Positions 27,936-41,814 of a DNA stretch of 64,000 nt are shown piece by piece. Location: assembly GCF_023065955.2 (NCBI RefSeq), contig NW_026622763.1, forward strand, positions 84,859,299 to 84,923,298, read 5' to 3'. The position numbers and the translations under genes are program-made. This DNA comes from Ursus arctos. Its lineage: Eukaryota; Chordata; Mammalia; Carnivora; Ursidae. The notes below the pieces were generated by a model, which saw only the letters and a program-made list of their open reading frames with translations, had not been told where the DNA came from and searched no databases. The first letter of the stretch is position 1; each line of letters opens with the position of its first letter.

Positions 27936-30338
27936 TAATATACCCATGTGTGACACGGTATTTTTTTCTAGTAAATTAAAGAAAATACAGCTGAATCTTG
28001 ACTTGTCCAAGTATCACTCACACAAGACCACACTAAATGCTGCAAATCAAATAAGCACATGTTTCTTAGCAGAAGAAGAGTCATCACATAGCTACATATT
28101 TCTCTGCGTGCCAAGAGGTTATTTTGCAAATTCGGAATCACATAGTTCATTGGAAACAACTGTCAAAAATGATTAGTGTTACTGATGTAAATAAAATAGT
28201 GGGAGATAATCGACAGGTTTCCCTTGAATGCATTTTGGTTAATACACCATTCAAAGCCATTGTAAAATATTCCTTTGAAAATTTAAAATAATGGTATGTT
28301 TTTCGTGGTGCAGCACTAAATCAAAACAGGATCCCACAGAACTCTTCCACCACTTAGTCATAGAAAGGTGCATATTCTATGTCCAAAGATAAATTCTTTA
28401 ACCCACTAACATAAATTAATTGAGTGACCTAATAGTAGAGATTATGATAAACTGAAATAAAATCTTCATTACTTTTGTTTTCTTTAGATGATGGGGGTGA
28501 TAAAGTCAATGAAACACAAACATTAGAAATTCACATCTCTGCAAAGTATGTGTTGGCCTTGATTTTCTTGAATCACTTCTAGACTCCTTTTAAGATATGT
28601 CTCCGAATTCATGCTGAGGCATTGTCAACAGGCCAAGGAGAAGTCCTCAGTGCTGAACGTGTTCTTAGATTGATTTTTTTCTTCCCTGTGATTGTTGATC
28701 TTTTCAGGGAAAGCGGGCACATTAAGGGAGGTACATGGAAATGCAGGAAATGTTTGAACTCTCAGACTGGTGGAGAGAGAATTCCTGTGTGTCACCTCTT
28801 TAATACATTAAGCATTTTATAGATTTTAAAAGCATACAAAACATCTTTAAGAAAGATACGTCCCGGAAAGAAAGTAGCTAAGTTACAGAAAAGTGCTTAG
28901 ATTTACAACCTGAAATAATTTGATAAATGTCTTGGGAGTTGGGAAAAATAAAATAGATTGGACTCTAACACGTATTACATACCCAGGGCTTTCTCCCAAG
29001 GACTACCAAACAAACCAAAAAAGTACTATACTAGACAGATAAGAAAAGCCCCTAGTATTTTCCCAGGCCCCTTTGTCCGTTATTACACCAGCACAATTAT
29101 TACTTATCATTTCAAAAGGAAAATATTAAGACAGTGTGCAGCTATGTTTTGGCAAAAGAAAATACTAATGCTCAATCTTACAAATATAATCACAAAGGAG
29201 AGGAAGGTTGTCTTTCCTGCTATAAATCTTCAATGGTAGGCACCCCAGGCTCTCTTAGGAATCTTTACTGTTTTTATTACTTATAAATATATCTAAGGGT
29301 TTTAGAAGCTGTTTCTAATTCATCTGCATCATCTTTTAGGATAACAAGCTCCTGAAATATATGAGCAACCAGTTGTGTTACTATATCACCTCTCTTATTT
29401 GTCCCAAATTTACTTATCTATTAAAAAGATAGCTAGTAAAAGCTTAGATTTTGCCAAAAACAATGTGAGAAGAGGACATTCTGATCACTCCTTGGACTGA
29501 TCTCTCAAATTATTATGGAAATGTAGGTAACCAAAAGCTCAGGCGAGAGAAATTCAAGGTAATATTAGCACTCTGACAGAACTCTAGGATTTTCATCCAG
29601 CCTGTTACCATACAAAAGTATATTGGATGTCAATTATGCAGGAGGAGAAGACATTTCCAAGAGAGCTTGACACAAGCCCAGGTTGTGAATTATTTGCTTT
29701 GAAATACCTTCATATTCTCCTGCTTATAAATTCTGGTCAAAAGAAAAGCAAAAACAAGTAACAAGCTCATCCTAAGCATATGGTCATGTGAACAGTCATA
29801 AAATGTTTATCAGCCCACAAATAAAATTTTTAAAAATGCTGGACCATCCTCCTCCAGAAGGGAGGAAAGAAGCACAATAAATAAAGTGTTCTTTGTTTTT
29901 ATATTAAATTTTCAGGGCCAACACCATCCATCTTGAGTTTCTAAATACCAGAAGCCCCAAAGGAAGCTTTCACTAATATGCTATATAAGCCAAGAATACA
30001 TTCATTCCTGGCAGCCATTACTCTTGCATGTTTTCTCACCTTCTCTGCCCAGAATGAATTTACTTTAAAGTGATGAAGCTTAGAGCTTCAGGCTCTTCAA
30101 TTGCATAGCCCCTTCCAAGGCCTGGGAAAGAGCCCATCATAGGTTCACATGGTTTTGAAATTTGGTAAATTTTGAAAAAGTAAGATTTTTATTTTTGTGT
30201 TCTTCTTCTTAAAGAGGCTCCACCCCTACTTCCAATGACGTGTCTGGCTCCACATAATCTTGATCCATCCATGCTTTACCCTCACTTTTCTGAGAATGTT
30301 TCCTAAGTTTATTCTTTATCAGAAATCTGGCATTCATG

Positions 30339-30579
30339 GGGGCACTTGGGTGGCTCCATTAGTTAAGAATCCAACTCATGATTTCGGCTCAGGTCATAAT
30401 CTCATGGGTCCTGAGATCGAGCCCCACATTGGGCTCCATGCTCAGCATAGAATCTGCTAGGGATTCTCTCCCTCTCCTTCTCCTCCTACCTCCTGTCCCC
30501 ACTCGCATGTGTACACATGCATGCCCACTCTCACTCTCTCAAATAAATAAATAAAATCTTAAAAAAAAAAGGAAAATAC
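30339..30579 (+). mobile_element. Can-SINE
   Basis: A sense copy with a longer CT/CA-rich middle (ctcgcatgtgtacacatgcatg). Target-site duplications ATCTG(G/A)CATTCATG flank it at 30325-30338 and 30580-30593, differing at one base. Confidence 0.93.
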
Positions 30580-30660
30580 ATCTGACATTCATGAGCAGTC
30601 ATCCTGCACATTCAGAAGGCTTCCTTGGAATATCCTTTCTAATAAAGAATGTTCATTCTA

Positions 30661-30860
30661 GGGGCACCTGGGTGGCACAGCGGTTAAGCATCTGCCTTCG
30701 GCTCAGGGCGTGATCCCGGCGTTCTGGGATCAAGCCCCACATCAGGCTCCTCCGCTATGAGCCTTCTTCTTCCTCTCCCACTCCCCCTGTTGTGTTCCCT
30801 CTCTTGCTGGCTGTCTCTATCTCTGTCAAATAAATAAATAAAATCTTTAAAAAAAAAAAA
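30661..30860 (+). mobile_element. Can-SINE, cggttaagc / ursid-type subtype
   Basis: A near-intact sense copy with gggcacctgggtggcac, cggcgttctggg, tccgctatgagcc and a ctggctgtctctatctctg end, plus an A15 tail. It is flanked by the 15-bp duplication AAAGAATGTTCATTC at 30644-30658 and 30861-30875. Low divergence suggests recent insertion. Confidence 0.95.
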
Positions 30861-31344
30861 AAAGAATGTTCATTCCATGTTCAACTCAGGCATCAGAGCC
30901 TGGGTTAATATGCTGTAAGCTTCCAGGTCATAGGTCTTCAAAATTCATTCAAATGCCTCCTCTTTTTGAAGTTTATACTAAATGATTATTCCGCAGGTCC
31001 TTATCCTTGTGATTATCTATAGTCTTTGCAGACATTTTCCAACACTCAGAATGTTCATTGGTATCATTCCAATCACTCCGTGAAATCTGACTCATACTTA
31101 ATCCCTTTCACCATGAATGCCACTGTATATCTAAGTTTCTGAGCTTCCTCCTTGCCTATGATCTCCACCTCACTTTACCACATGGCTATATCATAACAAC
31201 AGGAAAAACTCCCAGTATAGAATTTTTTAAGATACCCTTTTCTCTGACCATAGCCTTCTATTCATTCACTCCAAATACTTTCTCTGATTCAATCAGATCT
31301 TCTGCCTTTTTTTGTGCTCTGCAGTTAATTTCTTGACACTTTAC

Positions 31345-31560
31345 CAGCATGAGCTTTGAAGAAAGCTAGATATTGGTTTGAATCCTGTGTACTTACTAGC
31401 TCTGTCACAAGCTACTCACCCTCTCTCAGTCCCAGAGTCCCCCCAAATGGGGGAAAGAATGCCCCTTCTCTTGTTAGCATTCTCTTTTTATATGAATGTA
31501 TGTAAAGAAAGAACCTATAAAACATTCAGTTCATAGTAAGTACACAATTATCCATAACCA
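31345..31560 (+). repeat. MIR SINE
   Basis: Sense MIR with gctagatattggtttgaatcctg, cttactagctctgtcac and cattcagttcatagtaag blocks in order, with some insertions. Confidence 0.65.
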
Positions 31561-31604
31561 GGTAGATAATAGATGATAGATTTATTTTTATTTATTTTTT
31601 ATTT

Positions 31605-31803
31605 TTAGTTTTTTAAAGATTTTATTTATTTATTTGAGAGAGAGAGTGAGTGAGAGAGAGCCAAGAATGGAATGAGGGGCAGAGGGAGAAGCAGACTGCC
31701 TGATGAGCAGGGAGCCTGATGTAGGGCTAGATCCCAGGATTCTGGGATCATGGCCTGAGCCGAAGGCAGCCTCTTAACCGACTGAGCCACCCAGGCATCC
31801 TGA
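31605..31803 (-). mobile_element. Can-SINE, antisense
   Basis: Antisense SINE: plus strand runs ttaaagattttatttatttatt, a GA-rich stretch, gagaagcagactgcctgatgag, ccgaaggcagc and cgactgagccacccaggc. It directly abuts a long (AT)n run. Confidence 0.93.
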
Positions 31804-31806
31804 GAT

Positions 31807-31807
<1 letters not shown>

Positions 31808-31868
<61 letters not shown>
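31808..31868. repeat. (AT)n microsatellite
   Basis: About 30 AT dinucleotides, uninterrupted and self-complementary. Such tracts are highly mutable. Confidence 0.95.
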
Positions 31869-31871
<3 letters not shown>

Positions 31872-32886
31872 AGAACTTGTACCAGTGGTTAATTACTTCA
31901 TTCCCTCAATATAGACACCTTTAGTGCCTTCAGTTTCCATATTATTTTGGTGCAGCTACCTACCAATTCTCAATTCTTGATATTTCAAAATTTTTTTTTC
32001 TCCGTTGCTCATAGTTCTTTTGGTGAGACTGAACAATCATGCATCCGAGTAGAATAGTGCCTCTAAGAAGCCATGTTTTCTACCTTTGAGAGTCCTCAGA
32101 TTTATTGGCCCCTCATTAGTCTTTGTTCACATGCCTTACCACTGCATTTCCTTCAATGCTTAGCCAATCTTTTTAAGCTCCCTAACACATCTCTGTTCTC
32201 CTCTCTCTAACAACTTTGCTCTCTATATAATAGGGAGAGTAAAATCTAAATGGCTCTATGTGGAGTCAGTTTACTCCCAAAATTAAAATGAAGTGGAAAA
32301 TTTGTTATTATTTGTTATTACAACTGGTCTGAATATCTGTTGGGAGACAACTAACTGACTTTATGAAAAATTACCAAAAAAATTTGGTGAAATATTTGGA
32401 GTAGAAGGTAAATCAAGGTAGAAGGTAAACCAAGAGCTGAGTGCCAACCCTTCAGATAAGAGAGAGAAAATTATACTACACAACACAAAAAGAAAATTTT
32501 GGAGCCCCAGGTTAATCTGAGAGAAAACAGAGCTGAAAAAGGCAAAGAGTAGAGAAAAGGGTAAGTTAGCAGAAGATTTTTCTCTAGATGTGGTTCTTCA
32601 GTCTTGCCCACCTGTTCTGTCTTCAATCAAATCCACTAAACTCACAAAGTCTTGGCAAGAATTATTTTTGTTGTTGGGAAAAAGAAAGAAGGGACTAAGT
32701 GAAGTCTAAAAGGACTTGCTCTACTGAAGGGACCACTTTCTCTCTGAGCTCACATTCTGTCTCCTTTCTTTCCTTCACATGGAAGAATTTTTCAAAGAAA
32801 TTCCCATTTCCTGCCTTTACTCTTCAGTCAATTGTATTCTGCTCTCCACGCTACTGAAACTCTTCTCTAAAAGAATAACAATATTA

Positions 32887-33096
32887 GGATGCCTGGGTGG
32901 CTCAGTTGGTTAGATTTCCGGCTCCTGGTTTTAGCTTAGGTCATGATCTCAGAGTCCTGGGATCCAGCCCTACAATAGGCTCCACGCTCAGTGGGGAGTC
33001 TGCTTGAGGATTCTCTTTCTCTCTTTCTCTCCCCCTCCCCCAGCTGATGAGCTCTCTCCCTCTCTCTCTCTCAAATAAATCTTTAAATAAAAAAAG
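32887..33096 (+). mobile_element. Can-SINE
   Basis: A sense copy, moderately diverged: ggatgcctgggtggctcagttgg, ggtcatgatctcagag, ctcaataaat-type tail. Flanks agaataacaatat and agataataatat look like an imperfect duplication. Confidence 0.9.
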
Positions 33097-33239
33097 ATAA
33101 TAATATGTCATGAATCATGAATAATAATGGCTTCCAAATTAAGACTTAATTTCACTTGATCTAGAGCGTTATCTACTTATATTCCAAAATATTAATTGTA
33201 TGTCCTTATTCTACATCCTCTGTTTCAATACACTAAAAA

Positions 33240-33965
33240 TAATGTTAACATCTTCTCAATCTTCCAATTAGAAAACATGGTGTCACCTTGATTTCTCTAT
33301 CTCATTCTGTAATATCCAACTAATACCCAAATCCTGTTGATTCCATTCCAAAACCATCACTTACACAAACTAACAAAACAAAGCAAAATAAAAACAAAAC
33401 AAACCATCACTTGTATGAAACTTTACATACTATCTCTGTTGCCTCAGCAGATAATCAATCTCTGTTTTAGTTCACACTTCAAAACGCTGCCAGAATTTTC
33501 TCACTAGAAGTAAATCTGACCTTGTCTCTTTCCCCACTTAAAATCACCAGTTTGGGGGCGCCTGGGTGGCTCAGTCGTTAAGCATCTGCCTTCGGCTCAG
33601 GTCATGATCCCAGGGTTCTAGGATCGAGCCCTGCATCCGGCTCCCTGCTCAGTGGGAAGCCTGCTTCTCCCTCTCCCACTCCCCCTGCTGGTGTTCCCTC
33701 TCCCACTGTGTCTCTCTCTGTCCAATAAATAAATAAAATCTTTAAAAATTAAAAACAAAAACAAAAAACACCAGTTTGTTCAAATGACCCTTTATGCACT
33801 CTGTTTCTACTGTAACACTTTTCTCATTGCATTTTATTGGCTACTTACCTGTATATTTCTTGAGGGCAGGGCTGGATGTGGCCATAGTAGGTAAACATGA
33901 GGTTAGGATACACAGTAGCTAACTCAGTTACTGTTTGATCAATGAGGAAATGATTGAATGAATAG
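33240..33965 (+). mobile_element. L2 LINE body and 3' end, interrupted by a SINE
   Basis: L2 ORF2-end landmarks are visible despite decay (tcaccttgatttctctatctc, cctgttgattccattcc, gaccttgtctctttcc), then past the SINE the tail ttcttgagggcagggctgg and a gattgaatgaatag end. Reading frame is lost. Confidence 0.6.
33555..33768 (+). mobile_element. Can-SINE
   Basis: A sense copy with a textbook head (ggggcgcctgggtggctcag) and catctgccttcggctcagg, flanked by a perfect 10-bp duplication CACCAGTTTG at 33545-33554 and 33769-33778. It is inserted in L2 sequence. Confidence 0.95.
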
Positions 33966-34249
33966 CTGCTCTTCACTACTTGCTTGAAATAATCTCTTAT
34001 CTGACAAGATGAATGAAAATGTCTGTCTGAATTCGTGGAAGCACTACTAGTAAGACTATTCAGATAACCCCTTAAAGATCGAGATTAACCTTTATAAAAA
34101 GGAATTTGGGGATAAAAAAAATTTAAAAAGTCAAGATTCTTTACTGATGTGCTCATCTCATCTTCAAAGTACTGAGTACTGACCTTAGAACAATAATACA
34201 ACAGAAAAAAAAAGTCAGAAGCAGAGTGAGAGCGGATGCATCACTGTGG

Positions 34250-34675
34250 TGAGGAGTACACAGCCTCTCCAGTTGCTATAGCCAGGCTGTCTGGTTTTAA
34301 ATTTTGTTTTAATTTTATTTTTTAATTTTTTTACTTATTTCTAAATTTTTTATTTAAATCCAATTTAATTAACACAGTGTATTATTAGTTTCAGAGATAG
34401 AATTTAGTGATTCATCAGTTGCATAGGACACTCAGGGCTCATTACATCATATGCCTTCCTTAAGCCCATCACCCAGTTACCCCAGACCCCCACTGACCAC
34501 CCTCAGGCTGCCTGGTTTTGTCATTTGATAGCCATGCCTCAGTTTCCTCACATACAAAATAGGCAGTAATGATAGTAAATACCTCCCAGATTCTTCATGA
34601 GATTTAATGAACTAATAAATATTAGACAACAGGGTACCTGGCACATAATAATAGGCATCACCTCTTATCATTTTT
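34250..34675 (+). repeat. MIR SINE split by an L1 fragment
   Basis: The MIR reads gccaggctgtctggtttt at left, then resumes at 34504 with caggctgcctggttttg, gatagccatgcctcagtttcc, gcagtaatgatagtaaatacc and gggtacctggcacataata. Confidence 0.7.
34300..34503 (-). mobile_element. Carnivore L1 LINE 3' fragment, antisense
   Basis: Plus strand runs from a T-rich tail (ttttatttaaatccaatttaattaac) through gtttcagagatagaatttagtgattcatcag to cttaagcccatcacccagttacccc, the familiar inverted 3' end of carnivore L1. The repeated aggctg(t/c)ctggtttt on both sides is its target-site duplication in MIR. Confidence 0.8.
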
Positions 34676-36129
34676 ATTTTTTAAATCATCTCATACTCTT
34701 ATAAATACATGGGATTATGAGGAATAAAAGAATGAATCTATTCATTTCAACCCAGAATATCCAATAGCCTGGTCTCTCTACCACAGGTAGCAAAGGTACT
34801 ACTGGCTTCAACTAAAAGGAGACTACACCAGACTCCAAATGAGTCTGAATTATGTATATTTTACATCTCCAATATGCTGAGACTTTTAAACATTATTATT
34901 TTCTTCCAGGGACAGACAACAAGCATGGGTGTTACTAACCACTGTGTATGATTATTGCTAGAATTAGTTGTGAATTAAACTTCCAATTTCTTTCCCTCTC
35001 TGATTTGCAGTACTTTTGTCACAATGTAGAAAACATTTTGCAATAAGAAGTACAGCCATTGCATTTGGAATTTTTCCCACGGTGGTCCACCCATCTCTTA
35101 ATTCAGCTTTTGCTCAAGTGTAAGGAGAGTCTGGTCCACAGCCATTCATTTACAGCGTCTGAGTGAAAACTACAGAGCACAAATTAGCCTCGCTTTAGAA
35201 CGCCCTGGTATGTCAGAATTCTCAACTGAAAAAGGGAACTTTTCATTTGGGCAGGTGAGCGAGGGAAGGGGCTGAAACACAAGATGCTTGTGATTAGGGT
35301 ACGTTCAACGGCAGGAAGTGCACAAAGGGAAGCTGATGAGCAAGCCCACCCCCCACTATCCACAACCATCTTCTCCATTCCGTTCCCTGGAGTAATCAAA
35401 GGATATTCTGAACCTCTCAAAATGCCATCAATCCTTATTGAGAATGAAATAGAACATCTCTCTCTCAAGTCTTTGCAGGAGTAATCATCGTAACAGGCTG
35501 GCCTGAACAGGGAGCTCTGGCAGACAAAGATGGATTTGTAAAAATAAATAAGTAAATACAGATATACATAAATTAAATAACCTCCACAAAATATGAATAG
35601 AAAGTTGATGATAATCTCCCAATTCTATTGTATAAAGGGTAAAGACACTCACAATCGTGCTCTCCAGGTCTAGTACAGTAAAGAATAGGCTTCTTGATGA
35701 GATGTTTCCAATAATGTACAGCAGAGCTAGGAATCTTGTGGCAATAATACTAAAAAATAACCGTCTAAATGATTTAGATAAAACATTCATTAACATTCTA
35801 AGTATCATCTCTAGTTGCCCCTCCCTCCTCTTTGTTTCCTTTCCTAGCTCTGATTTTCTTCTTTAGTACATTTGAACAAAGAAGGAAAAAAGTCTCTTCT
35901 GATTGTTCACAAAGGTTTCTTATGCCAGCTGACAATTGCTCAAGTGTAAAATAATTTCATAAAGATCACTGAAATGTTCTTTAACACCAGACTCTTCTTA
36001 AACAAACAGCATTTCCCTGGTCCATGCTGTCTCTCTGTGTTGTAGGAACCTGTTTGGCAGTATCCTACTCCTGCACTGATAAAAAGCTACAAACGCAGAG
36101 GACTACAAGTCCTCTCAGAAACACCATTA

Positions 36130-36275
36130 TTTAATAGATAGGTCACTCACTTTGGAGTCTGAAGACCTGACACTGGTTTGGTTCTTGAGTAATCATGCTC
36201 TTAACTAAGTTACCAAGTTACTTGACTAGGTCAGGAATTTTGTTTACTCCGAAATGGGGATTCTGGTGTGAAAAT
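36130..36275 (+). repeat. MIR-type SINE fragment
   Basis: Block order cactttggagtctgaagacctgac ... gttaccaagttacttgac ... aaatggggattctgg is MIR-like, diverged. Confidence 0.5.
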
Positions 36276-36634
36276 AAAATGCTACATGTGTCAACTTTGT
36301 AAACTTCAAAGCCTTTTCAGCTATCACTTGTTTGAGAATGTTTCAAGAATGGAAGTGACTCTCTGCTTTTATAATTATATTGCTTGTAGTGGACTTTGAG
36401 TCCCCAGAAGATTCAAGGAGGGGTGAGGGGACTTTTTGAAATATTACTTTATAGCTAGAATAAAAAAGGTTTCATAAAAATTGTCCCCCAATTTTTTTTA
36501 AATGACAGAAACTAGAAATCTGTACCAACTATTTTTTAACGAATTTCATTTGAATAATTATTGGGCTTTTAAAATAATTTAATTATTATTTATTGGATAT
36601 ACTGATGTCACATGTTCTTTCCCCAAATGAAAGT

Positions 36635-36870
36635 TGGAAGTTAAAAGCAGAGTGTAGACCAGACAGATCTGGGTTTAAATCTCATTTTTTAACATTCAAG
36701 CTGGAAGTCTCAACAAAAAGACTTTACATCTTCATCTCCAGTTTCTATCATCATAAAATGTGAACAGTAATATTCTCTACCTACCCTTGTTGTGAAGATT
36801 AAGGATAAAAGTGTAAAAAGCTGAGAGCAGACCCTGACACATAAATACATGGTCAATAAATGGTAGCTAT
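36635..36870 (+). repeat. MIR SINE
   Basis: Sense MIR with ccagacagatctgggtttaaatc, catcataaaatgtgaacagtaat, ctacctacccttgttgtgaag and acataaatacatggtcaataaatg in order. Confidence 0.75.
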
Positions 36871-39514
36871 ATGTAGGTTTGTATGTGGAAATTTTGAAAC
36901 ATTTGTGAAACTTGTAAAGTCATTTTATTTTCAATCCTGTAATTACTAAGTCCCAATGCAGACATGGTTCTGTTTTTGTTTTGTTTTGTTTTAATTTTTT
37001 TTAAATTTGTTTTTGGCGCTGTCAGTTCCATTCAACCCTCTTAAACCATTAACTCTTGATTATGGGGAGTCTTACAGAAGAGTAAACAGAAGAGGCAAAA
37101 CAGCAGCAGAGTCTCTGGCTTCTCATTGTGCTCCCAGCAGGAGCCTTTTAAACCAATTGATGCTAAATCTCATTAGACTTCAAGTCAAACTCAAGATTTC
37201 CATGGTTTTGACCAGTAAAAAAAACAGAGCCAACAGAGGACTGAATGTTAGACAGGAGAGACTGGAACATGGTTTCCCACCTCTCCCTTAAACGCGGAGC
37301 TACAGGTTTTATCTTTGTCAGTACTGGTTTACGCATCTGTAAAATGAGAAGATTTGTGCTAGAAGGGCTTTAAGACACCTCCCAGATGTGACACTCCATG
37401 ATTTTATAATTACTTATGCATCCATCTCATACTACAATGAGGCATGTCAGTGTTGCAAATTACTATACTTATTTGATCTATTTACTTGGGCCAAGGACAA
37501 ACTACACTGGTTATATTTCTTTTCTACTGATTATATTTCAACTAGGGGAAATCTCGTTGAAACAAGTGTCCAGAGAAGGATATACATGCTAGGAGAAAGG
37601 AAGGAAAAGGCAGTGGTAAATGATAGAGAGGAAGATTGTGTTGTTGTTGATATGGTAAGGAGGGCTCCTGTCTTTGTGTAGGTGGGAGCACAGACTTTAA
37701 TGTACACAAAATAATGTAGTGCTATATATGTCTGTCTGTAGGTATGTACTGCTAACCTCTTTTCTTTCATCAAGGTTGAAGCTGGGAAGTTCTAAATATC
37801 TTGTTGCCACTTTAGCCTGTAGCAGGAGTGGAGAAATCACTCTGATTTACCATTACATAGGAAATATTCCACTTCTATCATATCTGCAAGAAAAAGCAGA
37901 TTATCTAAAGAATAAAGAAACTGTAGAGGAAATCATAATGTACTATAACAAAGAGGTGTTATCCAAAGTCCAAATCTGCTAGAAGTGATTTTTATGATAC
38001 GTGAAGATACAATTAGAAAAAGAGGTCTAAAAATTATCACTTTTTAAATTAAGAAACTGAAAGATAGTTTGATTTTTGTTTGCAATTTGTAAATATAAGG
38101 TTAAATGAAGAATCTAGAGCTTGTACTATAAAGGGTTTCTCATTATGTTTAACAGCATGTCATGATCTAAATTCAGTGAAAACCCATAGGAAGTCAGTGA
38201 GAAATAAAAGAATGATAGCAATGGGGAAAAGAAAAGAGAAGAAAAGCTTACAAAGAATAGTGTAACTAAAATAATATATCCAGATTTTAAGAAAGTCACT
38301 GGTAGAGAAAACATTGCACAAAAAGGTCACTCGATATTTCACTGTATACAAACGATCATTTGAGAGGGTGAGGGATATTCTCAAATTAGTGGTAAATCAG
38401 AGATATTAGAAACATTTTTAATATCCCTGTGGTTGCTAAGAACTTTAAAGAATACGCAAAGGCAATTTGACATTATATTCTCATTTAGAAAGAGAGAGAC
38501 AAATCTATATTGCATTAGGAAATATACCTGTTTGTTTAAATAAATCAACTACCTACTCACACCTCTAAAGTAGAACGAAAGCCCCAACGTGATCTATATT
38601 TTGAACGAGATCAAGAGTGGGATAATGCTTAGAGCTCTGGGCATATTTGTGTGTGGGAGCTAGAGAGTAGTAAAAAATAAATTGCAGAGACTGGTCAACT
38701 GGAATGACCATGGAATTTCCCAGGATAAATGTTCAAAAATCCTTCAACTATTGTTGACAATAGGATTATATATCATATAAAGAGAGATCTAATATAACAT
38801 ATATCACTCAAATTTATCCCATTGATAAAAATGATAGGTACACTCTAAATTGATGAGGACAAAAAAATGAAAAGAATTAGTGCTCAAAATATTCAGTAAT
38901 ATTGTCTTTCATTGGGTACAATGTAAACACTATATTTAGAAATAGAGCCCATTTAAAAAAGCGGATGTCTGTTAGGGAGACATCGTAGTAATTTCTGTGA
39001 AGTGATCAGGGCCTGAATTATAATCATGACAAAAGAAAGAGAAGAGAGACATTTGAGAGCTGTTTTGAGGAAGGCCAAAAAAGGATTTTGTTTTGAATTG
39101 GATGATTTTATTGAGAAGCAAGAGATTTCAAAATTATGTTTCAAGCCTTCATAACAATGACAAAAATAGAAAATTTGGGAGGAAGCCCACCCCACCTCCT
39201 CTGATAACATAAAAGAGTTCTCAACATGTACAATATGGAAATACTACAAAAACACAGATTTTTAAAAGTATAGTCAAAAAGTCATCTCCTTGCCCTTGTT
39301 CATGTGGGTTTTGTTTGTTTGTTTGGTTTGTTGGTTTTATTGTTTAGCTTTCCTTCTGACCCATTTTAGACCTGTCCTACCAAAACTCCTGTTGCAAGTA
39401 TATCCTCATCCTCTAATAATGATATAGCTCAAATGACATTCCGTAGCCACGTAAGAGGATTTGGTTTCCTTTGTCTTTTTCCTATAATACCTGGTATGTT
39501 GCTTGCAAAATATT

Positions 39515-39640
39515 ATCTCCTCAACTAGAGCATAAACTCTTTTCAGGCAGAACTTTTGGTTTGCAACTCTGTACCCTCATTGTCCAACACAGTGCCTCGC
39601 CCATGATAAACATTCAACATATTAATTCATTTACTCTTGC
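39515..39640 (+). repeat. L2 LINE 3' end
   Basis: Landmarks actagagcataaactcttttcagg, ccaacacagtgcctcgcc and gataaacattcaacatat follow the L2 tail order. Confidence 0.6.
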
Positions 39641-40439
39641 ATCATAATAATGTGAACAATTTAAAAATTACTACGTAGATGGGGAAAATTTTGGAACAAA
39701 AAATACCTAGTGATATGGAATGTCATACTAAGAAGAGCTCTTTTTTCGGGCTTAATAGATTAAAAGAGAAAAAAAAAGATCCCAAGCAGCACATCAAGTA
39801 TACCATGCAGGAATCCTTGACATATTTTGGAAGAAATGTAAAACCAATATCCTGAGACTACAATAACTTATCATCAAGTAACAGCTGTTGTTAGAATTGA
39901 TATTGATCCTTGGTAAATTGCAACCAGAGTAACCTTGTTATATCATCACAAAATTTTCCCACTACATCATTTAGCTATGAGATGCTTCCTTAACTTGTGT
40001 CCTTAAGTTTTCCTCTTCTGTATTAAATCACATAAGAACAAAAGTGTGTAGAGGTAACCCAAAATGCTTTTGTTCATTTTCCAATTAAATATTTTCTAGA
40101 AGATATATTATATAAATGTATAAAATATAATAACTAGTTCAAAAAAGTCATTCGATAATAAGGTAATTTTTAAAACTATAAGGGACTTATCAGTGATCTA
40201 GTTCAATTTTCTCATCACCTAAGTGAAGAAGCTGAATTTGGCTAAATGATATGATTAAGGCTGTAATGCCAAAGAGTTTGTTCTAGAATGTGAGATTCCT
40301 GACATCCAACTTATTTTCTTTTATCCGATTACCATTAAATGAATGAAAAGTGTTAGTTTCATACGTAGTAAGAAATTTAATAGCAACTTGGAATGAGGAA
40401 TTTTCCCCCACCCCACTGTTATTTTAGGTACGGCCTCCA

Positions 40440-40670
40440 TCTGGGATTGTTGAAAGCTGGATTCAATTTCTAGCTTTGCTCCTTATTATTTGTGTTATCT
40501 AAACCCTCCACAGCTCAGTTTTCTTAACTTTTAAAATGGGAAGAATTAGTGCCTACCTTATAGGGCTTTGTGAAATAAAAGTGAAATGAAATAGTTAATT
40601 TAAAACACTTAGCATAGTACCTTGATTATAGTAAGCACTCAGTAAGTTTAAGCTGATATTACTATTATTA
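40440..40670 (+). repeat. MIR SINE
   Basis: Sense MIR: gctggattcaatttctagc, cctccacagctcagttttc, gtgcctaccttatagggc, acacttagcatagtacc and gtaagcactcagtaag in order. Confidence 0.75.
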
Positions 40671-41814
40671 GTTTCATTATTTCATAAAATAAGAAATCAT
40701 GGCTTTGATTTATTGAACAGTAAAGACAAATGCAATTGAAACTCAAATGTCATGACTCAAATGAAAATGACATCACTGTATCACTCTTCCTGCATTATCA
40801 ATTTGCTTGAATTTTTTCTAGTTTATATGCATCATTAGGAAGCATAATTAGCACAGTATCATATATCCTATAGAGGAGACCAAAGAGTTCTTGTATTTCT
40901 ATTTATTTTTGTGTAGTGAATTGGTAAAAATTTTAAAGGGAATTACAATGTGTATGGTAACCTTCCTAGGGTACTTTTATCAAAGTTACAAAATTTAATC
41001 TGAGTGAAAAGTGATAGTACAACAAAATAAAATATATAAAATCCCATTTTATGAGCAGTCAAATATTCAGCCTATAATTAATTATTTAGAAACCGCATTT
41101 TTGAGATACTAAGCTCCTTTATTTTTCTTCATCCTTTATTTCTTCTGCCTATATTTTTTCTATTTTTCAACTTATTTATAAAACCTAATCTAGGAAAGAA
41201 AGGGCAAAAAAAGAAGGAAAAAAACAGATCTGTTAATATAGTTCTTTCTTAGCAGATCTGAAAGAAGTGGAGAAAAGTTTAAATTGCAATGAGAGATCCA
41301 TTGTGGATTGCTGTTATACCAACCTGCAGTGGCTACAATTCCTTTGTCTTCCCCTGGTCTGGATAACTGAGAATTAGCTGATATGTTTTGAAAGAGGTGG
41401 AACACTGCATCTCTAAAACTATTCATCACCAATGACTGAGGGATCCTGCAACAATTGAAACCTTGTCTAGAAAAATGTGCTGAAGCTTTTAATTAAATAA
41501 AAATTTCCAGTATCATTAAAGCTAATATATCTTTAGCCACATCAAGTTATTAGCTATTTTTATTAATTACTGCTGCATTTGGTATGCAATTCACTATGCC
41601 AAAGAAATACAAACCTAGGTAACTCAAAAGAAGAAGACAAAATTTCTACCCACATTAACAGAAAAATATCTACATAGAAATTCAAAAACCGTGCAAGCAT
41701 TTAATTGAAAATATCAGGCATTATGTACTTAAATAAATATATCAAGAGAGAAGGAAGGCAGCAATGGAACCTAAAATCTATTGAAAAACTGAATACACAA
41801 ATGGACAATGGCCA

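Noticed and set aside
35184..35484. Overlapping frames of 94 and 66 codons
   Set aside because: No splice context, family motif or codon pattern supports coding; the region is unassigned intron.
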